Source: DATJPD01 sp035506575 | GTDB taxonomy: Bacteria > Pseudomonadota > Alphaproteobacteria > CACIAM-22H2 | Direction of reading: 5' to 3' | DNA: 64,000 nt | Assembly: GCA_035506575.1 (NCBI GenBank) | Contig: DATJPD010000043.1 | Coordinates: 24,693-88,692, forward strand | In this document: one piece after another, positions 10,711-19,210 of the stretch | How the letters are laid out: every line of letters starts with the position of its first letter | How positions within the stretch are numbered: position 1 is the first letter of the stretch | Position numbers and translations under genes: made by a program | Notes under the pieces: generated by a model | What the model was told of the DNA's origin: nothing | Databases searched by the model: none | What the model saw: the letters and a program-made list of their open reading frames with translations, nothing else

Positions 10711-12327
10711 TCAGCCGTCGCGCGGAAGCAAGCCGGCCGCAGCCAGGAGCACGAGGGCCAGAGCCAGCACGGTCCAGTCGCCCCATCGCGCATAGGTCGT
10801 CGGCGGCAGCGCCTGCGGCAGCGGTGCATCGAGCACGCCGGTCTCGCCCAAGCCGAGCTCCGACACGATGCGGCCATAGCCGTCGATCACAGCCGAGATC
10901 CCGTCATTGGTCGCGCGAACCAGCGGCAGTCCCTGCTCGACCGTGCGAAAGCGGGCCGAGGCAAAATGCTGATGCGGTCCGGCCGAGAGGCCGAACCATG
11001 CGTCGTTGCTGACGTTGAGCAACCACGCCGGCCGGTGCGCCGGATCGACGACCTGTTCGGGGAAAATCGCCTCGTAGCAGATGAGCGGGCTGAACGGCGG
11101 AAGTCCCGGGACGTCGAGCGTCTGCGGGCCCGGGCCGGAGGAGAAGTCGACCGCCCCGGCGGCGACCTTGGCGAAGCTGAAGACCTGGGGAAACGGCACG
11201 TACTCGCCGAACGGCACGAGGTGGTGCTTGTCGTAGCTGTCGAGGATGTGCCCTTCGGAATCGAGCGCGAACAGGCTGTTCCAGATCGAAAAGACCCCCC
11301 GCGTCGAGCGCTCGGCGCGCAACGCACCGGTGATCATGAGGCCGTGCGGCGGAATCACCTGGGCGAGTGCGGCGCGCAACGCCGCCCCGTCCTGGCTGAA
11401 ATCCGTCAGCACGAACGGCACCGCCGTCTCGGCCCAGATGATGTCCGTCCGCGAGTCGAATCCCGGGGAGCGGGTCAGCTCCAGGCTCTTGCGGAAATTG
11501 GCGAGGCGCGCGTTCGGATCCCACTTGAGGCTTTGCGGAACGTTCGGCTGTACGAGGCGGAGCTGCACCCCGGGCACCATGGCGGATCCGGCGCCGGCCA
11601 GCCGTGCCGCACCGTATGCCCATCCGGCAACGACCAACGCCACGGCGGCAAGTGGGCCGGCCCAGCGGGCAAGCCCGGTGCGCGAGGCCGCGACCGTCGC
11701 GGGCAGGGCTGCAGCGAGGACCGTGAGCGTGCTGAGACCGTAGAGCCCGACGAGGGCTGCCGCCTGCATCATCGTTGGACCGCCCGCCCAGACTGATCCG
11801 ATCAGGTTCCAGGGGAACCCGGTGAGCACGTGGCCGCGCAGCCACTCGACGGCGGTCCACGCGACCGCGAACACCAGGATGCCGGCAAGCCCGCGCCGGC
11901 CGCTCCGGTGATGCACGGCCGCAGCTGCCGCGGGAAACAGCGCCAGACCTCCGGCCAGGCCGAACAGCGCGAACGGCACCATCCAGCCGAACTGCGCCGC
12001 ATCGATCAGGAGCGCATTGGCAAGCCAGTAGAAGCCGGCGAAGAAATGGCCGAACCCGAACCACCAACCGACCAGGAGGGCCGTCCGCGTCGCGGGCCAG
12101 CCGCCGCGCGGCACCGCCTCGAGAAGCCATATAAGCCCGGTGAACGCCACGAACACGAAGGGCACGGCATAGACCGGCGGCAAGGCCGCGGTCGCGCACA
12201 GGCCGAGGGCGAAGGCGAGCGCTGCCCGTCGCCAGCCGGTGAGCCGGGTCGCGCGGCCGCGCAACTGGAGCGCCCGGTCGGCGACCAGGTCGAACACGCC
12301 CGGAAACAGCGCGCCCCGCCCGTTCAT
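10711..12327 (-). CDS. lnt: Apolipoprotein N-acyltransferase Lnt
   Basis: Lnt adds the third acyl chain to lipoproteins in the inner membrane. The 538-residue protein has several N-terminal membrane helices (to about residue 240) and a nitrilase-fold domain. The catalytic triad is visible: Glu in WAETAVPF, Lys in YDKHHLVPFGEYVPF and Cys in ICYEAIFP. A final membrane segment (TVLALALVLLAAAGLL) ends the protein. The ATG is one nt after the corC stop, indicating coupling. It would process lipoproteins such as the one at 63308-63772. Confidence 0.96.
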   Translation of the reverse strand: MNGRGALFPGVFDLVADRALQLRGRATRLTGWRRAALAFALGLCATAALPPVYAVPFVFVAFTGLIWLLEAVPRGGWPATRTALLVGWWFGFGHFFAGFYWLANALLIDAAQFGWMVPFALFGLAGGLALFPAAAAAVHHRSGRRGLAGILVFAVAWTAVEWLRGHVLTGFPWNLIGSVWAGGPTMMQAAALVGLYGLSTLTVLAAALPATVAASRTGLARWAGPLAAVALVVAGWAYGAARLAGAGSAMVPGVQLRLVQPNVPQSLKWDPNARLANFRKSLELTRSPGFDSRTDIIWAETAVPFVLTDFSQDGAALRAALAQVIPPHGLMITGALRAERSTRGVFSIWNSLFALDSEGHILDSYDKHHLVPFGEYVPFPQVFSFAKVAAGAVDFSSGPGPQTLDVPGLPPFSPLICYEAIFPEQVVDPAHRPAWLLNVSNDAWFGLSAGPHQHFASARFRTVEQGLPLVRATNDGISAVIDGYGRIVSELGLGETGVLDAPLPQALPPTTYARWGDWTVLALALVLLAAAGLLPRDG

Positions 12328-12328
12328 G

Positions 12329-13204
12329 TCAGGCCGGCGTATCCGGTGTACCCGGTGCCTTCGTCGCGACGCGGCGCACCCGGAGCTTCTTGAGGCGGCG
12401 CGGATCCGCGTCGAGCACCTCGAACTCGATCCCCGCCGGATGGACGATCACTTCGCCGCGGCTGGGCACGCGCCCGGCGCGCGCCACCACGAGCCCGCCC
12501 AGGGTATTCAGGTCGGCCCCACGCTCCTCGGCGGTGAGCACCGATCCGAATTTGGCCTCGAACTCCTCGAGCGGCAGGCGCGCATCGGCGAAAAACGCGC
12601 CGTGCGCATCGGGCGTGAGCCTCGGCGTCTCGTCCACGTCGTGCTCGTCCTCGATCTCGCCCACGATCTCCTCGACCAGGTTCTCGATCGTGACCAGGCC
12701 ATCGATGCCGCCGTATTCGTCGACGACGAGCGCCATGTGCACGCGGCTCTTGCGCATCTCGAGCAGGAGGTCCAGCACGCGCATCGAGGGGGCCACGAAC
12801 AGCACGCGCCTCAGGATGTCGTCGATCTTGAACGGACGGTCGCTGCCCCAGAACTGCAGCACGTCCTTGATGTGGATGAGGCCCACGATGTCGTCGAGGG
12901 TCTCGCGAAACACCGGAAGGCGCGAATGGGCCTCGTGGACCATCTTCTTCACGAGGTCGGGCAGCGGCGTGTCGTGCGCCACGGCGACGATGTCGGCGCG
13001 CGGCACCATGACGTCGTGGGCCGTGATCCCGCGAAGCTTGAAGATGTTGCGCAGCAGCTCGCGCTCGCGCACGCCGAAATCGGCCGGCAGCGCATCCGTG
13101 TCGGCGATCAGCCCCTCGATCGTCTCGCGCAGATCCCCGTCGCCGCGCGGACGGAAGATCGCCCGGATGCGGTCGCCGATGCTGCGCGGACCCGCGTCGC
13201 TCAT
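12329..13204 (-). CDS. corC: CBS-domain hemolysin/transporter-associated protein (CorC/TlyC family)
   Basis: The 291-residue product has paired CBS domains (about 60-190: DVMVPRADIVAVAHDTPLPD, GLIHIKDVLQF, MALVVDEYGGIDGLVTIENLVEEIVGEI) and a C-terminal CorC_HlyC domain (FGSVLTAEERGADLNTLGGLV). It lacks the membrane domain of CNNM-type exporters, so the role may be regulatory in Mg/Co efflux; the name hemolysin is historical. Start ATG at 13204 is chosen from family length; the open frame upstream passes through an intergenic palindrome. Position ybeY-corC-lnt is the conserved order. Confidence 0.92.
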   Translation of the reverse strand: MSDAGPRSIGDRIRAIFRPRGDGDLRETIEGLIADTDALPADFGVRERELLRNIFKLRGITAHDVMVPRADIVAVAHDTPLPDLVKKMVHEAHSRLPVFRETLDDIVGLIHIKDVLQFWGSDRPFKIDDILRRVLFVAPSMRVLDLLLEMRKSRVHMALVVDEYGGIDGLVTIENLVEEIVGEIEDEHDVDETPRLTPDAHGAFFADARLPLEEFEAKFGSVLTAEERGADLNTLGGLVVARAGRVPSRGEVIVHPAGIEFEVLDADPRRLKKLRVRRVATKAPGTPDTPA

Positions 13205-13212
13205 GGGCCTTC

Positions 13213-13226
13213 GCTCCCATGGGAGC
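13213..13226. repeat. Perfect 14-bp palindrome upstream of corC
   Basis: GCTCCCATGGGAGC is fully self-complementary and lies nine nt before the corC start codon, so it overlaps the region where the ribosome would bind. It could be a small operator or a translation-controlling hairpin; no evidence decides. Confidence 0.6.
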
Positions 13227-13245
13227 TTCGGCGCACGAGAGTGGT

Positions 13246-13270
13246 CCGCCGTAGCTTTAGCGAAGGCGGG
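13246..13270. repeat. Short imperfect palindromic element between ybeY and corC
   Basis: A 24-nt imperfect hairpin with CCGCC/GGCGG outer arms and a TTTA loop fills the ybeY-corC gap. In one minus-strand frame it reads PAFAKATAD. I recall similar FAKATA-type fragments in draft genomes of several phyla, which may reflect a dispersed short palindromic repeat; a genome-wide count would test this. Confidence 0.45.
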
Positions 13271-13271
13271 C

Positions 13272-13877
13272 TCATGCAGTGGTCCGATAAGGATTGGCGA
13301 TGCCCATGCGGCGCAGGATCTTCGCTTCCAGCGCCTCCATGCGCTCGGCCTCGGCGTCAACCTCGTGGTCATGGCCGAGCAGATGCAGCACGCCATGGAC
13401 GACCAGGTGTGCGAGATGGGCCCGGAGGGTCTTCCCCTGTGCCGCCGCTTCGGTCGCGGCCACGCCGCACGCCACGACCACGTCCCCCAGCAGCACCGGA
13501 ACGCCGGGCGGCAGCCGCGGCACCGGCCTTCCGTTCCGAGCGGGGCCGTTCCGAGCGGGGCCGTTCTGACTCGGAAACGACAGGACGTTGGTCGCCTTGT
13601 CCTGACCGCGCCAGTCGCGATTAAGCCTGCGGACGGCGCGATCATCGGCCAGGACGACGTTGAGCTCGACGGTCCCGGTTCCAAGCGAACCGCCGGCCGG
13701 CGCGGCGGACAAGGCCTCGCGCCCGGCGCGGCGCGCCAGGGCTGCCGCCGCGCGCAGCCGTCGCGGCCATTCCGGCGCTTCGACTAGCACGGACACGTGC
13801 GGCGAAGCAGCACTCCGGCGCCCGCGTCCGGCGCCGGTCCCCCGCGCCCGCTGCCGCTTGGCGCGGGCCCTGCTCAT
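13272..13877 (-). CDS. ybeY: Endoribonuclease YbeY
   Basis: YbeY is a zinc-dependent RNase for 16S rRNA 3'-end maturation and ribosome quality control. The metal-binding motif HGVLHLLGHDHEVDAEAERM (H-x3-H-x5-H) is intact. At 201 residues it is longer than the usual 150-170, because of an arginine-rich N-terminal tail and a loop carrying a repeated NGPAR unit just after NVLSFPSQ. It overlaps phoH by 4 nt. The corC start is 67 nt downstream. Confidence 0.95.
   Translation of the reverse strand: MSRARAKRQRARGTGAGRGRRSAASPHVSVLVEAPEWPRRLRAAAALARRAGREALSAAPAGGSLGTGTVELNVVLADDRAVRRLNRDWRGQDKATNVLSFPSQNGPARNGPARNGRPVPRLPPGVPVLLGDVVVACGVAATEAAAQGKTLRAHLAHLVVHGVLHLLGHDHEVDAEAERMEALEAKILRRMGIANPYRTTA
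13531..13560. repeat. In-frame 15-bp tandem duplication inside ybeY
   Basis: Two identical head-to-tail copies of a 15-bp unit (13531-13545 and 13546-13560), plus the first six bases of a third, encode NGPAR twice in a loop after the conserved NVLSFP strand. Confidence 0.9.
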
Positions 13878-14884
13878 CGCGCCTTGGGGGTGGTGGGGTC
13901 GGCCCGCCGCTTCACCTCGCGGGCGTCATAGGCGTTCACGATCTTTGTCACCAGCGGATGGCGCACGACGTCCTGAGCGCCGAAGGTGACGATCGCGATG
14001 TCCTCGACGCGCTCCAGGGCATCGAGCGCGTCGCGCAGTCCCGAGCGCACGCCCGCCGGCAGATCGACCTGCGACAGGTCGCCGGTTACCACCATGCGGC
14101 TATTCTCGCCGAGCCGGGTCAAGAACATCTTCATCTGGACGGGCGTGGTGTTCTGCGCCTCGTCCAGGATGACGAACGCGTTGGCGAGCGTGCGGCCGCG
14201 CATGAAGGCGAGCGGGGCGATCTCGATCTCGCCCGACGCCAGGCGGCGCATCACCTGCTCGCCGGGCAGCATGTCATGCAGCGCGTCGTAAAGCGGGCGC
14301 AGGTACGGGTCGACCTTCTCGCGCAAATCGCCGGGCAGGAAACCGAGGCGCTCCCCGGCTTCGACCGCCGGCCGGGACAGGATGATGCGGTCGACACGCC
14401 CCGACGTCAGCTGATGAACCGCCTGTGCCACGGCGAGATAGGTCTTGCCGGTGCCGGCAGGGCCGATGCCGAAGACCAGCTCGCGATCGCGCAGCGCCTT
14501 GAGGTAATTGACCTGGCCAGGGGTGCGCGGCTGGATATGCCGCTTGCGGGTGCGGATCGCGAGGTCTTCGGCGCCGAACAGGTCGCGCGCCCCGGCTTCG
14601 TCATCGGCACTCACCATACGGAGTGCGGCATCCACCTCGCCGGCATCGACGGTGTGGCCGCGGCGCAGGCGGTCATAGAGAAAGAGGAGAGAATCCCGCG
14701 CCCGCTCGGCCGCCGACGGCGGCCCGGAGATGGCGACCCGGTTACCGCGCGACACGACCGACACCCCGAGACGCTGTTCGATCCGCGCCAGATGGCGATC
14801 GTGCTCGCCGAACAGGAGCGGCAGCAACGTGTTGTCGTCGAACTGAAGATGAAGCGGCTGCGAAATTTCGACGGGCGGCCTCAA
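13874..14884 (-). CDS. phoH: PhoH-like ATPase (PhoL)
   Basis: A 336-residue cytosolic P-loop ATPase. The N-terminal 100 residues form a KH-like domain (HLARIEQRLGVSVVSRGNRVAI). The PhoH domain follows with Walker A GPAGTGKT, SRPAVEAGERLGFLPGDL, FVILDEAQNTTPVQMKMFLTR and VTGDLSQVDLP. The start is TTG at 14884, overlapping the miaB stop by 4 nt. Adjacent to ybeY, it belongs to the conserved miaB-phoH-ybeY-corC-lnt set linked to RNA handling; biochemical function is only partly known for the family. Confidence 0.94.
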   Translation of the reverse strand: MRPPVEISQPLHLQFDDNTLLPLLFGEHDRHLARIEQRLGVSVVSRGNRVAISGPPSAAERARDSLLFLYDRLRRGHTVDAGEVDAALRMVSADDEAGARDLFGAEDLAIRTRKRHIQPRTPGQVNYLKALRDRELVFGIGPAGTGKTYLAVAQAVHQLTSGRVDRIILSRPAVEAGERLGFLPGDLREKVDPYLRPLYDALHDMLPGEQVMRRLASGEIEIAPLAFMRGRTLANAFVILDEAQNTTPVQMKMFLTRLGENSRMVVTGDLSQVDLPAGVRSGLRDALDALERVEDIAIVTFGAQDVVRHPLVTKIVNAYDAREVKRRADPTTPKAR

Positions 14885-16320
14885 GCCGAAATCCTTTCCG
14901 GTGCAGCGAGCGGCCCTGACTCAGCGCCGCCGACCGGTGCTGCCGTCAGGCTGTTGGGGCCGACCGCGAGTATCCTCACATCGTGCACCGTGCCGATCCA
15001 GGCAGCAGGCGCCTGCGCGTGAACCGCCTGCAGGTACGGCGTGCGTCCGGCGATCTGGCCGGGGTGGCGCGCCGCGCGCTCGAACAGGACCGGCAGAACG
15101 CGCCCGACCATGCCGCGGTTAAAGCTCTCCTGCTGCGCGCGCAGCAGCGCCTGGAGCGTCTGCAGCCGCTCGTCCTTGAGCGCCTCGGGCACCTGCGCGT
15201 CGAGCAGGGCGGCGGGCGTGCCGGGGCGCGCGCTGAACTTGAAGGAGAAGGCGCTCGCGAAGGTGACCTCGCGGACCAGGTCCAAGGTCGCCTCGAAATC
15301 GGCATCCGTCTCACCCGGGAAGCCGACGATGATGTCGGTCGAGAGTGCCAGGTCCGGCCGTGCCGCGCGCAGCCGGTCGATGGTGCGCCGATACTCGGCT
15401 ACGTCATGACCGCGGTTCATGGCGGACAGGATACGGTCCGATCCCGACTGCACCGGCAGATGCAGGAACGGCATCAGCTTCGCCTCGTCGCGATGGCAGG
15501 CGATCAGCGCGTCATCGACGTCGCGCGGGTGCGAGGTCGTGTAGCGGATGCGGGCGAGGCCGTCGATGCGGGCCAGGCGCCGGATCAGGCCGGCTAGGCC
15601 CACGACCGTGCCCGCCTCTTCTTGGCCGTGATAGGCGTTCACGTTCTGGCCGAGCAGGGTGAGCTCGGCCGCACCGCGGGCCACGAGGGCGCGTGCCTCG
15701 GCCTCGACCGCCGCGACCGAGCGCGAATATTCCGGGCCGCGCGTGTAAGGAACGACGCAGAACGTGCAGAACTTGTCGCAGCCTTCCTGGACGGTCAGGA
15801 ACGCCGTAACCGCGGGCACCTCGCCCCCGGCCGAGGCCGTTCCGACGGCTGCCGGCAGTGGCAACGAATCGAATTTCGGCTCCGGGGGAAACTCCGTATC
15901 GAGCGCCGTGCCGGCGCCGCGAGCGACACGAGCCACCATCTCGGGAAGGCGATGATAGGTCTGCGGCCCGAACACCATGTCGACATAAGGAGCGCGCCGC
16001 AAAATCTCCTCGCCCTCGGCCTGCGCCACGCAGCCGGCGACGGCGACCAGCGGCCCGCCGGCCCGCTCAGCGGCATGGCCTCGTGACGCCTTCAGCAGCT
16101 GCAGACGGCCGAGGTCGGAATAGACCTTTTCCGCCGCCTTTTCGCGAATGTGGCAGGTGTTGAGAATGATGAGATCGGCCGCGGCCGCGTCATCGACCGG
16201 CTGATAGCCGAGCGGCGCCAGGACATCCGCCATGCGGGCGGAGTCGTAGACATTCATCTGGCAACCATATGATTTGATGAAAAGTTTTTTGCTCAAAGCG
16301 GGGGTCGCAAGGAGTGCCAA
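14881..16320 (-). CDS. miaB: tRNA-2-methylthio-N6-dimethylallyladenosine synthase MiaB
   Basis: MiaB is the radical-SAM methylthiotransferase that makes ms2i6A37 in tRNA. In 479 residues all six cluster cysteines are visible: N-terminal UPF0004 domain YGCQMN, NTCHIREKA and AGCVAQ, then radical-SAM CDKFCTFC. A C-terminal TRAM-like domain follows. The first codon appears to be TTG (16320), with only a weak ribosome-binding site; a second in-frame TTG eight codons later is possible. Uses SAM from metK in the same cluster. Confidence 0.95.
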   Translation of the reverse strand: MALLATPALSKKLFIKSYGCQMNVYDSARMADVLAPLGYQPVDDAAAADLIILNTCHIREKAAEKVYSDLGRLQLLKASRGHAAERAGGPLVAVAGCVAQAEGEEILRRAPYVDMVFGPQTYHRLPEMVARVARGAGTALDTEFPPEPKFDSLPLPAAVGTASAGGEVPAVTAFLTVQEGCDKFCTFCVVPYTRGPEYSRSVAAVEAEARALVARGAAELTLLGQNVNAYHGQEEAGTVVGLAGLIRRLARIDGLARIRYTTSHPRDVDDALIACHRDEAKLMPFLHLPVQSGSDRILSAMNRGHDVAEYRRTIDRLRAARPDLALSTDIIVGFPGETDADFEATLDLVREVTFASAFSFKFSARPGTPAALLDAQVPEALKDERLQTLQALLRAQQESFNRGMVGRVLPVLFERAARHPGQIAGRTPYLQAVHAQAPAAWIGTVHDVRILAVGPNSLTAAPVGGAESGPLAAPERISA

Positions 16321-16400
16321 TTCTCGAATCGGCCGGCCCTTAACGTGCTAGCGCCCCTCCCCCCTGTCAAGGCAGCCCCATAGACCTGAGACACGGGGGT

Positions 16401-17237
16401 CTATCCGACGGGTGCAGCAGCCGGTGCCGCGGACAAAGCCGGCAACCGGTCGCGCACCCGCCCGCTATTCGCCGCTTCGAGGCCGGCGGCGATGACCCGC
16501 TGACAATGCGCCGCGAGTGCTTTGCGCGAGCCTGCCTCGGCGAGCGTCACCGGCGGATGAAAGATCAGGGTCACCGTGACCCGGCCCAGTCCCAGTACGT
16601 GCCAAAGGTGCGGGGCCAGATCCATCGCACCATACCAGGCAAACAAGGGACGCCATTGCCGGCCGATCGGCATGCCGTCCAGGCGCGTGTAGGCGACCGA
16701 TACCGGCTGAACCAATAGCGGCCTGCCGTGTGACGAGCGCTCGGCGACACTGAACAGCGAGCTCTTGAACGGCTTGACGCGATTGCCGTCACCGCTGGTT
16801 CCCTCGGCGAACAGTACGAGGCTCTCTCCTTCGTCCAGCCGCTGCGCCAGCCCGTCGCGCTCCTCGGCAACGCCGTTCGAGCGCCGCTCGATGAACACCG
16901 TGCGCTGCAGCCGCGCCAGCCAGCCGAACAACGGCCAGCTCGCCACCTCGCGCTTGGCAACGAAGCAGCAACCGGGGACCGCGGCGGACAGCACTTCGAT
17001 GTCGAGATACGAGACATGGTTGGCGACGAACAGCGTGGGCACCATGGGCGAGACGGCGCCCAGCGTCTCGAGCTCGAGCCCCAAGATCCGGCAGACGATG
17101 CGGTGATAGCGGTGCGGCAGTCGGCGGGCCAGGGGTGAGCCCACGGCAAGCAGCAGCGCCTGCACCGGCATCAGCGAAAACGTCAGCAGCAAATACGCGA
17201 CAAGACGGGCAAGCGCGCGCGGAACGGAATGGCCCAT
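16401..17237 (-). CDS. 1-acyl-glycerol-3-phosphate acyltransferase family protein (PlsC/OlsA-like)
   Basis: A 278-residue membrane-associated acyltransferase. It has an N-terminal membrane segment (LVAYLLLTFSLMPVQALLLAV), the HX4D catalytic motif NHVSYLDIE at about residue 73, and FAEGTSGDGNRV, matching the PlsC family. It lies 17 nt after the predicted OlsB gene, so the acceptor may be lyso-ornithine lipid (OlsA role) rather than, or as well as, lysophosphatidate. The choice between these is inference. Confidence 0.88.
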   Translation of the reverse strand: MGHSVPRALARLVAYLLLTFSLMPVQALLLAVGSPLARRLPHRYHRIVCRILGLELETLGAVSPMVPTLFVANHVSYLDIEVLSAAVPGCCFVAKREVASWPLFGWLARLQRTVFIERRSNGVAEERDGLAQRLDEGESLVLFAEGTSGDGNRVKPFKSSLFSVAERSSHGRPLLVQPVSVAYTRLDGMPIGRQWRPLFAWYGAMDLAPHLWHVLGLGRVTVTLIFHPPVTLAEAGSRKALAAHCQRVIAAGLEAANSGRVRDRLPALSAAPAAAPVG

Positions 17238-17254
17238 GACCGGCCGCGTGCGTC

Positions 17255-18142
17255 CTAGTCGCCGTCAGCGAGTTTGTCGCCGCCCGCCATTCGCCGACGA
17301 TAGTGGTTGAAATATTTGTCCGTCACGCGGTCGGTCACGACGATGATGCACACGTCGGTCGTGTTGAATTGCGGGTCGATCACGGCCCCCTCGCCGACGA
17401 GACCACCCAGGCGCAGATAGCCCTTGATCAGCGGCGGCAGGGCGGCGAGTGCGGCCCGCGCATCGAGCTGTGCGACCGCCGTCTCGGTGTCGATCTCGGC
17501 GGGTGTGAGCCGGTTCATCTCCACGTAGCGGTCCGGCAGCGCGCGGGCGCGCAGCGACGGCGGCGCCAGGTGATAGTGATAGAGATACGAGAGCGAGGGG
17601 GCCAACACGTCCGGCTCGGTGCCCGGGAGGCTCGCGCACCCGAACATGACGCGAACGTCATGCTGGACGACGTAGCTCGCAATACCCTGCCAGAGCAGCT
17701 GCATGGTCGGACGGGTGCGATATTCGGCGTCGACACACGAGCGGCCGAGCTCGAGCACCGGGCCCGGGACCGCGAGCAGCGGAGCGATGTCGAATTCCGT
17801 CTGCGTGTAGAATCCGCCGGCGCGGGCCGCGGGCTCGCGCCGCAACAGGCGGTAGGTTCCGACCACGCCGGCGGCGCGGTCGCCCCGCTTATGGTCGATC
17901 ACCAGCAAGTGGTCGCACCAGGCGTCGAAGCGGTCGGCGTCCCGGCGCCGCGCGTTGGCCTCCGCGCTCGGGCGGGCCTGCATCTCCTCGTAGAACACGC
18001 GATAGCGGAGCGCCTGGGCCGCGTCGATCTCGGCCTCGGTCGCCGCCAGCCGCACCTCCATGGTGCCGGAGGTGATCCCGCCGGATGGTCCTGCGCCCAG
18101 CAATGCGGGCGCACCCAGATGCGATGCGCGATCGATCATCAT
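17255..18142 (-). CDS. GNAT-fold N-acyltransferase, OlsB-like
   Basis: A 295-residue protein of the hemolysin-like GNAT group that includes ornithine-ACP N-acyltransferase OlsB. Recognisable blocks are ALRYRVFYEEMQA, DAWCDHLLVIDH, GTYRLLRREPA and LELGRSCVDAEYRTRPTMQL. The first ATG overlaps the fur stop by 4 nt; conservation begins only near residue 28, where a second ATG lies, so the true start could be there. With the neighbouring PlsC-like gene it could make ornithine lipid, a phosphate-free membrane lipid. That would fit the Pho regulon in this window, but no Pho box was seen here. Confidence 0.8.
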   Translation of the reverse strand: MMIDRASHLGAPALLGAGPSGGITSGTMEVRLAATEAEIDAAQALRYRVFYEEMQARPSAEANARRRDADRFDAWCDHLLVIDHKRGDRAAGVVGTYRLLRREPAARAGGFYTQTEFDIAPLLAVPGPVLELGRSCVDAEYRTRPTMQLLWQGIASYVVQHDVRVMFGCASLPGTEPDVLAPSLSYLYHYHLAPPSLRARALPDRYVEMNRLTPAEIDTETAVAQLDARAALAALPPLIKGYLRLGGLVGEGAVIDPQFNTTDVCIIVVTDRVTDKYFNHYRRRMAGGDKLADGD

Positions 18143-18585
18143 GGTTTCTTGCCCCGTGCCGCCTGATTTTGAGACGCGCCGTCGATGCGCGTGCCAAACA
18201 GCTCCAGCCGATGCCCGACCAGCCGGTAGCCCAGCTCGCGCGCAATCTCGTCCTGCAAAGCCTCGATACGGGAATTCTGAAACTCGATCACCTCGCCGGT
18301 CTTGATGTCGATGAGGTGATCGTGGTGATGCTCGTCGGCCTCCTCGTAACGCGCCCGGCCGTCACCGAAGTCGTGGCGGGTGATGATGCTTGCTTCCTCG
18401 AGGAGGCGCACCGTCCGGTACACGGTCGCGATGCTGATGCGGGGATCGATCGCCGCCGCGCGGCGATAGACCTGCTCGACGTCGGGATGGTCGCTCGCGT
18501 CGGAGAGAACGCGCGCGATGATCCGGCGCTGGCCGGTCATCTTCAGGCCTTTATCGATGCACAGCTGCTCGATCCGCGAGGGCAT
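18139..18585 (-). CDS. fur: Fur family metalloregulator (alphaproteobacterial Fur/Mur type)
   Basis: A 148-residue regulator with an N-terminal winged helix (LKMTGQRRIIARVLSD, RISIATVYRTVRLLEEASII) and the metal-sensing segment HHHDH at 86-90. The CxxC that binds structural zinc in E. coli Fur is absent: the positions are Asp93 and Thr96 in LIDIKTGEV. This is the state seen in alphaproteobacterial Fur/Mur proteins, which often respond to manganese. Cognate metal cannot be decided from sequence alone. It is translationally coupled to the OlsB-like gene. Confidence 0.92.
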   Translation of the reverse strand: MPSRIEQLCIDKGLKMTGQRRIIARVLSDASDHPDVEQVYRRAAAIDPRISIATVYRTVRLLEEASIITRHDFGDGRARYEEADEHHHDHLIDIKTGEVIEFQNSRIEALQDEIARELGYRLVGHRLELFGTRIDGASQNQAARGKKP

Positions 18586-18704
18586 GGGGCCGACGGTACT
18601 CGGAGGTTCGAATCCGCGGGACTATAGACCAAACGGGCCGGCAATCCTACCGGCGTCGCCGGCCCGGCGGCCGAGCCCTGGGCATGCGTCGCCGCGGCGG
18701 TGAA

Positions 18705-19118
18705 TCAGCCGCGGCGGCGCTTGCTCTTGGTGCCAAGCCCGAGATCGCGGGCGAGCTGGCTGCGCTGCTTGGCATAGTTCGGCGCCACCATCGGATAATC
18801 CGGTGGCAGGCTCCACCGCTCGCGATACTGCTCGGGCGTCAGGTTGTAGGCGGTCTTCAAATGACGCTTCAGCATCTTCAGCTTCTTGCCGTCCTCGAGA
18901 CAGACGATGTAGTCGGGCAGCACCGACTTCTTGACGGGCACCGCGGGTTGCGGACGCACCCCGGCCGCAGAACTCGATCCGACGCCGGAGAGCGCCTGGT
19001 GGACCTGATGGATCAGTCCCGGCAGGTCGCTCAAAGGCACTGTGTTGTTGGAGACGTGAGCCGCGACGATCTTTGCCGTCAGCGCCAGAATGTCTTCTGT
19101 CTTCGTGGCGTCCGTCAT
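18705..19118 (-). CDS. mucR: Ros/MucR family transcriptional regulator
   Basis: A 137-residue global regulator of the Ros/MucR family. It has an N-terminal helical region, then the prokaryotic zinc-finger region IVCLEDGKKLKMLKRHLKT and TPEQYRERWSLPPDYPMVAPNYA, and a basic tail. Cys73, Asp76 and His86 are present, but the position of the second histidine in classical MucR is Ala90-Tyr91, so zinc may be bound differently or not at all. It has its own predicted promoter at 19183-19210. Confidence 0.92.
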   Translation of the reverse strand: MTDATKTEDILALTAKIVAAHVSNNTVPLSDLPGLIHQVHQALSGVGSSSAAGVRPQPAVPVKKSVLPDYIVCLEDGKKLKMLKRHLKTAYNLTPEQYRERWSLPPDYPMVAPNYAKQRSQLARDLGLGTKSKRRRG

Positions 19119-19182
19119 GGGTCCGCAACTGTTGTGTTCGGGGAGCTGGAGCTGAGAAAAGCGAACAGAGGAAAGCTCGACG

Positions 19183-19210
19183 ACTATAATTAGTCTTTCC
19201 TTGTTTGCAA
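19183..19210 (-). promoter_or_regulatory. Predicted sigma-70 promoter of mucR
   Basis: On the minus strand TTGCAA (19205-19210) and TATAGT (19183-19188) are 16 nt apart in a clearly AT-rich patch. Transcription would start near 19176, about 58 nt before the mucR ATG. Confidence 0.5.
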
